Origin: Henriciella aquimarina
Lineage (GTDB): Bacteria; Pseudomonadota; Alphaproteobacteria; Caulobacterales; Hyphomonadaceae
Assembly: GCF_002088975.1 (NCBI RefSeq)
Contig: NZ_NCST01000019.1
Coordinates: forward strand, 1-64,000
DNA: 64,000 nt
Reading direction: 5' to 3'
Below, piece after piece: positions 33,506 to 41,923 of this stretch (positions are counted from its first letter, which is position 1; each line of letters opens with the position of its first letter). Made by a program: the position numbers and the translations under genes. The notes under the pieces were generated by a model that ran no database searches, had not been told where the DNA came from, and saw only the letters and a program-made list of their open reading frames with translations.

Positions 33506-33757
33506 ATGGCCCCCAGCTGGATGCAGCTTCTCATCGTCCTTGTCGTGGCACTGCTATTGTTTGGCGGCCGTGGCCGGATCTCCTCGATCATGGGCGACAT
33601 GGCAAAAGGGGTCCGCTCCTTCCGCCAGGGTCTCAATGATGATGACGAGGAAGAGGGCAAGGACAAAGACAAGACCCAGTCCTCGAACAAACAGCTCGAC
33701 GACGACAAGATGGTCAACGTCACCCCTGAAAAGGACAAGACGAAATCGTCGAGCTAG
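33506..33757 (+). CDS. tatA: Twin-arginine translocase subunit TatA
   Basis: An 83-residue protein. An N-terminal membrane helix ([17 protein letters not shown]) is followed by the amphipathic helix [23 protein letters not shown], then a very acidic and Lys-rich tail. The Phe-Gly hinge is conserved. TatA forms the pore-like assembly that exports folded proteins bearing twin-arginine leaders. CGGAG precedes the ATG. It begins the tatA-tatB-tatC set, with 23 bases to tatB. Confidence 0.93.
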   Translation: MAPSWMQLLIVLVVALLLFGGRGRISSIMGDMAKGVRSFRQGLNDDDEEEGKDKDKTQSSNKQLDDDKMVNVTPEKDKTKSSS

Positions 33758-33780
33758 GCCCCGAGGAAGGCGGCTGATCC

Positions 33781-34248
33781 ATGCTTCCTCAATTCGGATT
33801 CACGGAATTCCTGGTTGTCGCAATTATTGCGCTGATCGTGGTCGGTCCGAAGGACCTGCCCATGATGATGCGCAAGCTTGGGCAGTTCGTGTCACGCGGC
33901 AAGGCGATGGCGCGCGAGTTCCAGTCGGCTTTCGACGACATTGCCCGTCAGGCGGAGCTGGATGAGCTGCGCAAGGAAATCGAGGATTTGCGCCGCGACA
34001 ATGCGCTGAGCCAAGCCGTCGATGACCTCAAGAAGACTGAATCCGACATCAACCGCAAGGTCATGATGGAAAATCCGATGCCGGAGACGGGGCCGCAGGG
34101 CGGGCCCGGAGCGGTGCCGGATCATGAGACACCTTCGGAAAACACGGACACGCCGCCGCCCGCTGAAAAGCCGGCCGCTTCCGGGGATGCGCCGGAGACC
34201 GAAAGCGGCTCTGACACGACGCCCGAGAAGAAGGCGCAGTCTTCATGA
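33781..34248 (+). CDS. tatB: Twin-arginine translocase subunit TatB
   Basis: A 155-residue protein. The N-terminus MLPQFGFTEFLVVAIIALIVVGP has the membrane helix and the Glu (position 9) typical of TatB; KDLPMMMRKLGQFVSRGKAMAREFQSAF is the amphipathic helix, and DDIARQAELDELRKEIEDLR a following helix. The last 70 residues are Pro/Glu-rich and disordered. With TatC it forms the receptor for twin-arginine signal peptides. It overlaps tatC by 4 bases. Confidence 0.94.
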   Translation: MLPQFGFTEFLVVAIIALIVVGPKDLPMMMRKLGQFVSRGKAMAREFQSAFDDIARQAELDELRKEIEDLRRDNALSQAVDDLKKTESDINRKVMMENPMPETGPQGGPGAVPDHETPSENTDTPPPAEKPAASGDAPETESGSDTTPEKKAQSS

Positions 34249-35084
34249 GCAAGGATATGCGCGCCGATGAGCGCCCGGACATCACCGACGATGCGGAGAT
34301 GGAAGCCTCGCGTGCGCCGTTGCTCGACCATCTGATCGAGCTGCGCTCGCGGCTCATCTGGTCGATTCTCGCGCTGGCCCTTGCGAGCATTGGCTGCTTC
34401 TTCATTGCCCGCCCGCTCTACAATGTCCTGCTCGGGCCGCTTGTCGCCGTGGCTGAGCTGGAGCGTCAGGATGCGACCTTCGAGCTGATCTATACCGCGC
34501 CGCTGGAAGTCTTCTTCGTGCAGCTGAAGCTCGCGCTGTTTGCCGGGATCTTCGTCGCGTTTCCGATCATTGGCTGGCAGCTCTATTCCTTCATTGCGCC
34601 TGGCCTCTACAAGCGCGAGCGGGGCGCGGCATTGCCCTTCCTGATCGCGGCACCCGTCCTGTTCGTGATCGGGGCGGTGTTCGTCTATTTCGTTATGCTG
34701 CCGCTGATCTCGCGCTTTGCGCTGTCGTTTGAGCAGATGGGCGGTGACGGCATTGCCGCGATCACGCCGCAGATCAAGGTGTCGGAGTATCTCTCCCTGG
34801 TCATGGCGCTGATGCTGGCGTTCGGGCTGTCCTTCCAGCTGCCGGTCGTGCTCAGCCTGATGGGCAGGGCCGGGATCATCGGCGCGGATACGCTGCGCAC
34901 GGGTCGGAAATACGCCATTGTGGCGATCCTCGTCTCGTCCGCCTTCTTCACCCCGCCGGACATGATCTCTCAGATCATGCTCGCCGTGCCGGTCTATGGC
35001 CTCTACGAGATCAGCATTGCCTGTGTCGCGATGATGGAGAAGAAGGCCGCCGAGGAAGAAGCCGAGCGTGAGGCTGAGGACTAG
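34245..35084 (+). CDS. tatC: Twin-arginine translocase subunit TatC
   Basis: A 279-residue inner-membrane protein with six expected helices. Signs are LLDHLIELRSRLIWSILALAL near the start (family HLxELRxR), PLEVFFVQLKLALFAGIFVAFP, YSFIAPGLYKRERGAALPFL, and ILVSSAFFTPPDMISQIMLAVP in the C-terminal half. It reads the twin-arginine signal. It ends in an acidic tail (KKAAEEEAEREAED). It overlaps tatB by 4 bases; serS follows after 85 bases. Confidence 0.96.
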   Translation: MSKDMRADERPDITDDAEMEASRAPLLDHLIELRSRLIWSILALALASIGCFFIARPLYNVLLGPLVAVAELERQDATFELIYTAPLEVFFVQLKLALFAGIFVAFPIIGWQLYSFIAPGLYKRERGAALPFLIAAPVLFVIGAVFVYFVMLPLISRFALSFEQMGGDGIAAITPQIKVSEYLSLVMALMLAFGLSFQLPVVLSLMGRAGIIGADTLRTGRKYAIVAILVSSAFFTPPDMISQIMLAVPVYGLYEISIACVAMMEKKAAEEEAEREAED

Positions 35085-35169
35085 AATAGCCTCATCTCAC
35101 CGGTTCCGCTCCTGCGCCAATTGCTCTAGAGGGGCTTGCAGCTTCGAGTTTCGATAGGGTCAGACAAGC

Positions 35170-36690
35170 ATGTTCGATATTCGCGCGATCCGCGACAATC
35201 CTGAGGAGTTCCGTGCCGCCTGGAACAGGCGGGCGGCCGGGCTGGGCGACAAGGTGGACGATATCCTCGCCCATGATGCGGCGCTGAGAAAGGCCGTCAC
35301 CGACAAGCAGGAAGCCGAGAGCGCGCGCAATTCGAACTCCAAGCTGATCGGCCAGGCCAAGGCAAAGGGCGACGAGGCGGAATTCGAACGCCTGCGCGCA
35401 GTCGTGGCTGAAGCGAAGGAGACGATCGAGGCGGCCGGCGAGCAGGAAGCGGCGGCCCGCGCGGCCCTGGACGAGATCCTGCTCGGCCTGCCGAACCTGC
35501 CCATGGCCGACGTGCCGGAAGGTGAGGATGAAGAGGGCAATGTCGAGCAGAAGACGGAGGGCACGCCCACCGCGCTCGGTTTCGCGGCGAAGGATCATGC
35601 CGATCTTGGTGAGGCGCTTGGGCTTATGGACTTCGAGACGGCGGCCAAGATGTCCGGCTCGCGCTTCGTCCTGCTGCGGGGACAACTGTCCCGGCTGGAA
35701 CGGGCGCTCGCGAGCTACATGCTGGACGTGCAGACCGGTGAGCATGGCTACGAAGAGACGAGCCCGCCACTTCTGGTGCGTGATGAAGCGCTGGTTGGCA
35801 CGGGGCAGCTGCCGAAGTTTGAGGAAGATTTGTTTAAAGTGCCCGCCACTGAAGGGTCACTCGCTGAGTTCTTCCGCGATGTTCAGGGCGGGATGAACCT
35901 TTTCTTGGCCGCGCTCAATGGCAAATTTGATCATCCTGCTACCCGACAGTTAAAGGGGATGGTCGAAGGACTCACTGCAGACCGGAAAAATGAGCTGGTT
36001 GGCGAAATTGAGCAAATGATGAAAATGGAAGCGCTCGGTATCGCGGATTGGGTAGTTTCAAAGCTTACAAGTCACTGGCTTATCCCCACCGCCGAAGTTC
36101 CGCTGACAAACAGTGTCCGCGAGAGCATCCTCGAAGCCGACACCCTGCCGCGCCGGATGACCGCACACACGCCGTGCTTCCGCTCCGAAGCCGGCAGTGC
36201 GGGCCGCGACACGAAGGGCATGATCCGGCTGCACCAGTTCAACAAGGTCGAGCTCGTCTCCATCGTCCGCGACGAGGCCGAGGGGCTGGACGAGCTGGAG
36301 CGCATGACGCGCTGTGCGGAGACAATCCTCGAGCGCCTCGAGCTGCCATACCGGCGCATGCTGCTCTGTACCGGCGACATGGGCTTCGGCGCGCGCAAGA
36401 CCTATGACCTCGAAGTCTGGCTGCCGAGCCAGGACACCTATCGCGAGATCAGTTCGTGCTCCTATTGCGGCGACTTCCAGGCCCGGCGCATGAATGCGCG
36501 CTGGCGCCCGGCGCCAAGCGAAGACAATCCGAAGCCGCGGCCTGAATTCGTCCACACGCTGAATGGCTCCGGCCTCGCGGTCGGGCGCACGCTGGTCGCC
36601 GTGCTGGAGAACTACCAGCAGGAAGACGGCACCATCGCCGTGCCGAAAGTGCTGCAACCCTATATGGGCGGCCTGGAGGTGATCGGATGA
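35170..36690 (+). CDS. serS: Seryl-tRNA synthetase with an internal insert
   Basis: A 506-residue class II synthetase; most bacterial SerRS have 420-435 residues. The N-terminal tRNA-binding coiled coil (about residues 30-100) is normal. The catalytic core has [24 protein letters not shown], the serine-binding TxE (Thr307-Ala308-Glu309), motif 2 [21 protein letters not shown], and motif 3 [19 protein letters not shown] near 464-483. Extra sequence of about 72 residues (230-301) lies between [12 protein letters not shown] and HWLIPTAEV, which are nearly contiguous in other SerRS. It is in frame, with no stop. The gene should still be the essential serS. It overlaps surE by 4 bases. Confidence 0.95.
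   Translation: MFDIRAIRDNPEEFRAAWNRRAAGLGDKVDDILAHDAALRKAVTDKQEAESARNSNSKLIGQAKAKGDEAEFERLRAVVAEAKETIEAAGEQEAAARAALDEILLGLPNLPMADVPEGEDEEGNVEQKTEGTPTALGFAAKDHADLGEALGLMDFETAAKMSGSRFVLLRGQLSRLERALASYMLDVQTGEHGYEETSPPLLVRDEALVGTGQLPKFEEDLFKVPATEGSLAEFFRDVQGGMNLFLAALNGKFDHPATRQLKGMVEGLTADRKNELVGEIEQMMKMEALGIADWVVSKLTSHWLIPTAEVPLTNSVRESILEADTLPRRMTAHTPCFRSEAGSAGRDTKGMIRLHQFNKVELVSIVRDEAEGLDELERMTRCAETILERLELPYRRMLLCTGDMGFGARKTYDLEVWLPSQDTYREISSCSYCGDFQARRMNARWRPAPSEDNPKPRPEFVHTLNGSGLAVGRTLVAVLENYQQEDGTIAVPKVLQPYMGGLEVIG
35857..36072 (+). other. In-frame insert of about 72 codons within serS
   Basis: Encodes residues 230-301, [10 protein letters not shown] to VVSKLTS. By my hand count GC is about 50 percent (109 of 219 bases counted), clearly below neighbouring coding sequence. 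The product looks helical, rich in Met/Glu/Lys in the second half. Near-identical 10-mers GTCACTCGCT (35856) and GTCACTGGCT (36071) mark its edges, but they are 215 bases apart, so a simple in-frame duplication does not explain them. I do not recognise the inserted sequence. Confidence 0.75.
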
Positions 36691-37448
36691 AGATTCTCCT
36701 GACCAATGATGACGGCATTCATGCGCCGGGGCTGTCCGTCCTCGAAACCATCGCGCGCGAGCTTTCCGACGATATCTGGATCGCGGCGCCGGAGGTCGAA
36801 CAATCCGGCCAGTCCCGCTCCATCACGCTGACCCAGCCGGTGCGCACCCGCAAGGTGCGCGAGCAGTGCTGGGCCGTCATGGGCACGCCGTCGGATTGCG
36901 TGCTGCTCGCCCTGCAGGACCTGATGGATGCCAAGCCGGATTTGATCCTGTCAGGCGTCAATCGCGGCCAGAACATCGCCGAGGATACAAGCTTCTCCGG
37001 CACGGTGGCGGCCGCCATGTTCGGCATGCAGCAGGGCATTCCCTCCATCGCGCTCAGCCAGGCGCAGAGCTTTCGCGAGCGCGGATCGCTGCCCTGGGAG
37101 ACCTCGAAGCAGTGGGGCGCGAAGGTCATTCGCCCGCTGATCGAGCGCGGCTGGCCGAACGATGTCGTCATGAACATCAACTTTCCGGACCGTGAGCCGG
37201 ATGAGGTCGACGGGATCGAGATCACCCGCCAGGGCTTTCGCGACGAATCCATCATCCATACCGAGCGGCGCGAGGACCTGCGCGGCAATGACTATTTCTG
37301 GATTGGGTTTACCGGCCGGCTGTCGAAACCCGACGAGGGCACGGATCTCCGCGCCATCTATGAGGGGCGCATTTCGGTGACGCCGCTGCATATCGACCTG
37401 ACCCACAACCGCTTTTTCGAGGAGCTGAAGGCCTCATGGCGGACCTGA
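36687..37448 (+). CDS. surE: 5'/3'-nucleotidase SurE
   Basis: A 253-residue metal-dependent phosphatase. Family signs are [20 protein letters not shown] with the metal-binding Asp8-Asp9, the Ser/Asn site in [17 protein letters not shown], and [24 protein letters not shown]. It removes phosphate from nucleoside 5' or 3' monophosphates and is tied to stress survival, often beside pcm as here. It overlaps serS by 4 bases and pcm by 13, so the three are coupled. Confidence 0.95.
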   Translation: MKILLTNDDGIHAPGLSVLETIARELSDDIWIAAPEVEQSGQSRSITLTQPVRTRKVREQCWAVMGTPSDCVLLALQDLMDAKPDLILSGVNRGQNIAEDTSFSGTVAAAMFGMQQGIPSIALSQAQSFRERGSLPWETSKQWGAKVIRPLIERGWPNDVVMNINFPDREPDEVDGIEITRQGFRDESIIHTERREDLRGNDYFWIGFTGRLSKPDEGTDLRAIYEGRISVTPLHIDLTHNRFFEELKASWRT

Positions 37449-38089
37449 TCGCCGATCCTTTCCGGGCCGCCCGGCTCATTCTGCTGCTGCGGCGGCAGGG
37501 GATACGTGACGATGCCGTCCTGTCGGCGATGGAGACGATCGACCGGGCGGTTTTTGTCGATCCGGGCCTCAGCGAACTTGCCTATGAAGACACGGTCCTG
37601 CCGATCCCATGCGGGCAGATCCTCCCCAAGCCGGTCGTGGTCGCGCAGCTACTCGGCGCGCTGCAGATGTCCCCGGGCAAGGAGGACCGCGTTCTGCTGA
37701 TTGGTTCGGGCAGCGGCTATATGGCGGTGCTGCTCGCGCAGATCGGGCGGCATGTGTGGGCGATTGACCGCTATCAGAAGCTCGTCACGGAAGCGCGCGC
37801 CCGGATGCTCGAACTCAAGGTCGAGAATGTGACGCTGAAGCATGCTGACGGGCTGAATGGCTGGCCTGAGCACAAGCCCTTCGACCGTATTCTGCTGACC
37901 GGAGCGGTCTCCGGCATCCCGGAGAAACTTCTGGAGCAGCTCACCAAGGATGGGGTCCTGGTCACGCCGTTCAACCGGACGGGCCAGGACCAGGTGATCC
38001 GCCGCGTCACGGCAAACGGCCGTGAGGTGGATTTCCAGATCCTCGAACCCTTGCCGCTGTTGCGGTCAGGGAAGTCGGACGCGCTTTAG
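37436..38089 (+). CDS. pcm: Protein-L-isoaspartate O-methyltransferase
   Basis: A 217-residue SAM-dependent enzyme that methylates isoaspartyl residues to start repair of aged proteins. The AdoMet motif is [15 protein letters not shown] at residues 86-100, and the upstream [24 protein letters not shown] is the substrate region. The family usually has IGTGSGYQA, so Met95 replaces Gln. The post-motif [22 protein letters not shown] is normal. It overlaps the end of surE by 13 bases. It is convergent with the Kazal-type lipoprotein gene. Confidence 0.92.
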   Translation: MADLIADPFRAARLILLLRRQGIRDDAVLSAMETIDRAVFVDPGLSELAYEDTVLPIPCGQILPKPVVVAQLLGALQMSPGKEDRVLLIGSGSGYMAVLLAQIGRHVWAIDRYQKLVTEARARMLELKVENVTLKHADGLNGWPEHKPFDRILLTGAVSGIPEKLLEQLTKDGVLVTPFNRTGQDQVIRRVTANGREVDFQILEPLPLLRSGKSDAL

Positions 38090-38119
38090 GGGTGGCTCTG
38101 GCGAAAAGGCCCTGGACGT

Positions 38120-38530
38120 CTACTCGACGTCCTGGCCGCCACATTCTCCGGTCGCTGCGACGCTGACGCCAGCTGCGGCAGCCTCGCACTCATTGCCATA
38201 GGTCTGGCCGTCACAGCCGCAGACCGGGGCATATTCCTGCGTGCAGATTTCCGGAACGGGCTCACAGGTGCCGGTGCCATCAGCCATTTCGAGGCACTGA
38301 CCCTCGGGCTGCTTGCAATAGAGACCGGCCGGGCAGGTAATGCCGGCAATGCCGCCGCAGGTTGCGCCTTCGGCGTCGGGCGCCGGAGCGGGTTTTTCGG
38401 TTGGGGCCGGCGTTTCAGTCGCCGTGCTGTCTTCAGCCGGCGCTTCGGACGCCGATTCCGGCCCGGTTTCATCGCCGGGCTGGCAAGCCGCCAGCATGCC
38501 AAGGACCAAGGACAAGATAAGAAGACGCAT
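38120..38530 (-). CDS. Kazal-type protease-inhibitor lipoprotein
   Basis: A 136-residue lipoprotein. The leader MRLLILSLVLGMLAAC ends in a lipobox with Cys16. A Thr/Pro/Glu/Ala-rich linker of about 45 residues follows. Next comes a Cys-rich segment (CGGIAGITCPAGLYCKQPEG), then a Kazal domain: CTQEYAPVCGCDGQTYGNEC with the final Cys in ATGEC. Kazal domains inhibit serine proteases through the loop before the second Cys; Tyr or Ala would sit at the contact site. The product should be anchored in the outer membrane and could protect the cell from foreign proteases (inference). ATG 38530 is chosen as the start of the leader. Confidence 0.88.
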   Translation of the reverse strand: MRLLILSLVLGMLAACQPGDETGPESASEAPAEDSTATETPAPTEKPAPAPDAEGATCGGIAGITCPAGLYCKQPEGQCLEMADGTGTCEPVPEICTQEYAPVCGCDGQTYGNECEAAAAGVSVAATGECGGQDVE

Positions 38531-38572
38531 GACAGACCCCCGCCTGTTTGATTCCTGCACATTACGCCCATG

Positions 38573-38615
38573 AACGGCCGGTCTTTTCAAGGTCTTCCAG
38601 AAAGAACCGGCCGTT
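38573..38615. terminator. GC-rich hairpin between lipoprotein and SDR genes
   Basis: AACGGCCGGT (38573-38582) pairs with ACCGGCCGTT (38606-38615) across a 23-base loop. It lies just after the SDR stop (minus strand) and just before the lipoprotein start. Few T bases follow on the minus strand; TTTT partly overlaps the stem on the plus strand. A weak terminator for the SDR transcript is likely. Confidence 0.45.
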
Positions 38616-38635
38616 TTCGGGGTGCCGGCCGGCTA

Positions 38636-39553
38636 TCAGGCCGGCTTGCCTTCGGCGAGGCGGGCAAAGATGTTCTGGCCGTGCTCGCCGCCCATGTTGA
38701 AATGGGTCTGCACGGACTTGTCGGTGATCTTGTCCCAGGCGGCTTCGACAGCTTCCGCCGTCAGCTCGTCGCCCTGGCCAACATAGGCGCCATTGGTTTC
38801 GACGATTTCAGCCATGGAGAAGGCACCGGCCCCCGCCGACAGGACCATGCCGGTCGGGGCATCCTGCTTGACGAGGTTCATCACGCCCGGCGTGACATAT
38901 TCCGGCTTGAGCTGTTCCAGCACTTCCGGTGACATCAGGCCTTCGGTCATGCGGGTCGCGGCGACCGGGCAGACGGCGTTGATCTTGATGTTGTTCTTGG
39001 CGCCCTCGATCTTCAGCGTGTTCATCAGGCCGACGAGGCCGAGCTTGGCGGCGCCATAGTTTGCCTGGCCGAAATTGCCGTAGAGACCGGTGGAAGAGGT
39101 CGTCACGACGATGCGGCCGTAATTCTGCTCCTTCATGATGTCCCAGACCTGCTTGATCGGCTTGAACGAGCCCATCAGGTGGACGTCGACGACAAGCTCG
39201 ATGTCTTCCATCGTCATCTTGCCGAAGGACTTGTCGCGCAGGATGCCGGCATTGGCGATCAGGATGTCGATACGGCCCCACTTGTTCATGGCGTCGTCGA
39301 TCATCTTCTTCACGCCGGCATCGTCGGTGACCGACGACCCGTTGGCGATGGCTTCGCCGCCGAGCGCTTCGATTTCCTTGACGACATTGTTGGCCGCTTC
39401 CGAGCTGCCGCCCGATCCGTCCATGGACGCGCCGAGGTCGTTGACGACGACCTTTGCGCCACGGCGGGCGAGTTCAAGCGCGTGGCAACGGCCGAGCCCG
39501 CCGCCGGCACCGGTGACAATGGCGACCTGACCATCAAAACGGATATCGGACAT
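38636..39553 (-). CDS. Short-chain dehydrogenase, MFE-2 (3R-hydroxyacyl-CoA dehydrogenase) type
   Basis: A 305-residue SDR. The NAD(P) motif is TGAGGGLGR (near residues 14-22), followed by VVVNDLGASMDGSGGSSEAA, which is typical of the dehydrogenase part of multifunctional enzyme type 2. NAGILRDKSFGKM is next, then the catalytic Ser in TTSSTGLYGNFGQ and Tyr-x3-Lys in NYGAAKLG. A C-terminal extension of about 50 residues (ITDKSVQTHFNMGGEHG) is larger than in plain SDRs. It likely acts on 3-hydroxyacyl-CoA in beta-oxidation. ATG 39553 is chosen from the family; AGGAG lies upstream. Confidence 0.9.
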   Translation of the reverse strand: MSDIRFDGQVAIVTGAGGGLGRCHALELARRGAKVVVNDLGASMDGSGGSSEAANNVVKEIEALGGEAIANGSSVTDDAGVKKMIDDAMNKWGRIDILIANAGILRDKSFGKMTMEDIELVVDVHLMGSFKPIKQVWDIMKEQNYGRIVVTTSSTGLYGNFGQANYGAAKLGLVGLMNTLKIEGAKNNIKINAVCPVAATRMTEGLMSPEVLEQLKPEYVTPGVMNLVKQDAPTGMVLSAGAGAFSMAEIVETNGAYVGQGDELTAEAVEAAWDKITDKSVQTHFNMGGEHGQNIFARLAEGKPA

Positions 39554-39705
39554 GGATGTATTCTCCTCGCAAAAAACAATGGATTCAGCTGGTGAGCCTT
39601 GCAGCATCCGCTCACGTGAACGTCAAGCATTAGCGCAAGGTCAGCGCTTGCCGGACGTCACAGGCCGTGCTGCATGGCAGGTGAGGCAAAAGGAGGAAAC
39701 CGATC

Positions 39706-40074
39706 ATGCTGGCTTATCTGACCCTGGGAACAAATGACACACAAAAGGCGCTCGCCTTCTATGATGAAGTGATGGGCGAACTCGGCGCGAAACGCGTCTT
39801 CGACAATGACCGTCTGTATTTCTACTCCGCCGGGCCGAACCAGCCCATGCTGGCGATTGGTGGGACATATGACGGGGAACCTGCCACGGCAGGCAATGGC
39901 GTCATGCCGGCCCTGGCATGCCCGGACACCGAGACCGTGGACCGCGTTTACAAGAAGGCGCTGTCGCTTGGCGCAAAGGATGAAGGCGAGCCGGGCAATC
40001 GTATGCCGACCTTCTATGGCGCCTATTTCCGTGACCCGGATGGCAACAAGATCTGTGTCTGCAAGCTGGGTTAG
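39706..40074 (+). CDS. VOC-family (glyoxalase-like) protein
   Basis: A 122-residue protein with the vicinal oxygen chelate fold. The start MLAYLTLGTNDTQKALAFYDEVMGELG and the end YGAYFRDPDGNKICVCKL are typical of small VOC proteins that may act as lactoylglutathione-lyase-like or dioxygenase-like enzymes or metal-binding resistance proteins. Candidate metal ligands are few (Glu, His are sparse), so the reaction is unclear. AGGAGG lies 9 bases before the ATG. A bidirectional terminator follows. Confidence 0.88.
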   Translation: MLAYLTLGTNDTQKALAFYDEVMGELGAKRVFDNDRLYFYSAGPNQPMLAIGGTYDGEPATAGNGVMPALACPDTETVDRVYKKALSLGAKDEGEPGNRMPTFYGAYFRDPDGNKICVCKLG

Positions 40075-40095
40075 GACGGATCGTCACAGGACATA

Positions 40096-40132
40096 AAAAG
40101 CCGCCGGAAAGCTCCGGCGGCTTTTCTTTTTC
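40096..40132. terminator. Bidirectional rho-independent terminator
   Basis: AAAAGCCGCCGGA (40096-40108) pairs with TCCGGCGGCTTTT (40113-40125) around a 4-base loop, followed by CTTTTT on the plus strand and TTTTAT-like bases on the minus strand. It serves the VOC gene and the convergent small gene. Confidence 0.88.
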
Positions 40133-40147
40133 AAACGGCTTGGACGA

Positions 40148-40414
40148 TCAGGCCGCTTCAACCTTCTGCAGATCACCTTGGCGCAGAAGACGGATCATGC
40201 CGTCGTCGATATAGCGCAGCAGCGGGCGTCCGTCGGTTTCCTTCTGGCGGTTGGCCCATTCAGCATGTTGCTGGCGAAGGTCGCGCAGCTTTGCCATGCG
40301 AACGTCCAGTGCTTCAGAGGAATTCTGGACCGCGTCGACCTGGTCGGTCGTGACCGGGCGCAGCTCCATGACAACCGTCTGTTCTCTTAGCGGGACAAAG
40401 GACTTCTGTTTCAT
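40148..40414 (-). CDS. Small hypothetical protein, 88 residues
   Basis: I do not recognise this protein. MKQKSFVPLREQTVVMELRP begins it; the middle (DAVQNSSEALDVRMAKLRDLRQ) looks helical and charged, and the end is PLLRYIDDGMIRLLRQGDLQKVEAA. No signal peptide or membrane segment, no Cys. ATG 40414 has AAGGAG 7 bases upstream, which is better than the longer start at 40435. A terminator on each side of its stop and start region marks it as a single-gene unit. Coding is supported by the strong ribosome site and terminator. Function unknown. Confidence 0.65.
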   Translation of the reverse strand: MKQKSFVPLREQTVVMELRPVTTDQVDAVQNSSEALDVRMAKLRDLRQQHAEWANRQKETDGRPLLRYIDDGMIRLLRQGDLQKVEAA

Positions 40415-40461
40415 GTTGTCGCTCCTTTCAGACATGGTTCACTCAACCAACGGATAGCACC

Positions 40462-40485
40462 CCACTGCGTTCCATGGCGCAGTGG
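40462..40485 (+). promoter_or_regulatory. Hairpin in the nupC leader region
   Basis: CCACTGCG-N8-CGCAGTGG is a perfect 8-base-pair stem, about 75 bases before the nupC start and 48 after the small gene's start on the other strand. It may be a regulatory leader for nupC or an operator. No known riboswitch motif is recognised. Confidence 0.3.
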
Positions 40486-40559
40486 CCCATGAAGTTCGGG
40501 GTAGAGCCATGCAGGATCGCAGGCTAAGGCTGATACATCCGTGATATGAGGAGATGGGC

Positions 40560-41843
40560 ATGGAATGGGGCTGGGACAATGCGCGCGCACTGATCGGCAT
40601 CGCGCTGATTTTCGGCATTGGCTGGATCCTGTCCGAGCGCAAGCAGAGTTTCCCTTGGCGGATCGTTCTGGGCGCTGTGGCCATCCAGTTCGGGTTTGCG
40701 CTTCTGCTGTTTGGCATCCCGCCGGTGCGCAACATGCTGTTCAAGGCGAACGTCATCGTCGATGGCCTGCAGGAAGCCACCCGGAACGGCACCAGCTTCG
40801 TCTTCGGCTATGTCGGGGACAATCAGGCCGCCAGCGAGATTATGACGGGCGAGGCCCCGCCGCTCTTCTTCTTCCAGATCCTGCCGGTCGTGATTGTTGT
40901 CGCCGCGCTTTCGGCCATTCTCTGGCACTGGCACATCCTGCGCTGGGTGACCAAGGGGTTCGCTTTCGTCTTCCGCAAGGCCATGGGGCTGGGCGGGGCG
41001 ACGTCGCTGGCCGTCTCGGCCAATGTCTTCATGGGCATGACCGAGGCGCCGGTTCTGATCAAGCCGTACATCCGGGGCATGACGCGCTCTGAAATCTTCA
41101 TCCTGATGACGGCAGGCTTTGCCACCATCGCGGGCTCGGTGCTGGTGATCTACACGACCTTCCTCGAGGGCGTGATGGCCAACCCGCTGGCCCAGCTTCT
41201 GACGGCCTCGATCATCGCCGCGCCGGCCGCCGTGGCCATGGCGTTGACCATGATCCCGGAAACGGTGGACGAGAGAGAACGCGCGCACGAGCCTGATTTC
41301 GAATACAATTCCACCATGGATGCCTTCGCGACGGGGGCCGCCGACGGGCTCCAGATCGTGCTCAATATCGCGACCATGCTGATCGCGGCGCTGGCGCTGC
41401 TCTGGCTCGCCAATGCCGGGCTCGGGGCCTTTCCGGATGTCGCGGGCGAGCCGCTCTCCATCCAGCGCATCCTCGGCTGGATCTTCGCGCCGCTGATGTA
41501 CATGATCGGCGTGCCCTGGCAGGAGGCGTCGCTGTCGGGCTCGCTCATGGGTATCAAGACGGTTCTCACCGAATTCGTCGCCTTCATCGAGCTTGGCGAC
41601 GTCCCGCCCGAAGCGATGGATCCGCGCACGCGCATTATCACCGCTCACGCCATCTGCGGCTTTGCGAATTTCGGCTCCATCGGCATCCTGATCGGCGGGC
41701 TGAACATCATTTCCCCCGAGAGGCGAGAAACCTTTCTGGAACTCGCCTGGAAAACGCTGATCGCCGGGACGCTCGCGACCTGCCTGTCCGGCGCGGTCGT
41801 GGGGGCTTTACCGGTCCAGCTCTTCCTGGGCGCTACAGGCTGA
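40560..41843 (+). CDS. Nucleoside transporter, CNT/NupC family
   Basis: A 427-residue inner-membrane protein with about ten hydrophobic helices. Signs are KANVIVDGLQEATRNGTSFVFGYVG, GVGG-like GLGGATSLAVSANVFMGMTEAPVLI, and NFGSIGILIGGLNIISPERR in the C-terminal half, which matches CNT transporters. It takes up nucleosides with H+ or Na+. ATG 40560 has GAGGAG 6 bases upstream; the ATG at 40554 has no space for a ribosome site. A TonB-dependent receptor gene follows 80 bases later on the same strand. Confidence 0.9.
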   Translation: MEWGWDNARALIGIALIFGIGWILSERKQSFPWRIVLGAVAIQFGFALLLFGIPPVRNMLFKANVIVDGLQEATRNGTSFVFGYVGDNQAASEIMTGEAPPLFFFQILPVVIVVAALSAILWHWHILRWVTKGFAFVFRKAMGLGGATSLAVSANVFMGMTEAPVLIKPYIRGMTRSEIFILMTAGFATIAGSVLVIYTTFLEGVMANPLAQLLTASIIAAPAAVAMALTMIPETVDERERAHEPDFEYNSTMDAFATGAADGLQIVLNIATMLIAALALLWLANAGLGAFPDVAGEPLSIQRILGWIFAPLMYMIGVPWQEASLSGSLMGIKTVLTEFVAFIELGDVPPEAMDPRTRIITAHAICGFANFGSIGILIGGLNIISPERRETFLELAWKTLIAGTLATCLSGAVVGALPVQLFLGATG

Positions 41844-41923
41844 CGCAGAGAGGGGACTCGTCAGGCCACGGCGAAACCCCTAGAAAACCGGGGATTCCTC
41901 TCCTCTGTTTTCTGGATATTGCC

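Noticed and set aside
35856-36080. Target-site duplication flanking the serS insert
   Set aside because: The two 10-mers match at 9 of 10 bases, but their 215-base offset would shift the frame if one copy were removed, so an exact duplication is not supported. Kept only as a hint.
40524-41648. Open frame of 374 codons on the minus strand
   Set aside because: Antisense to nupC, same charged composition, no motif and no ribosome site.
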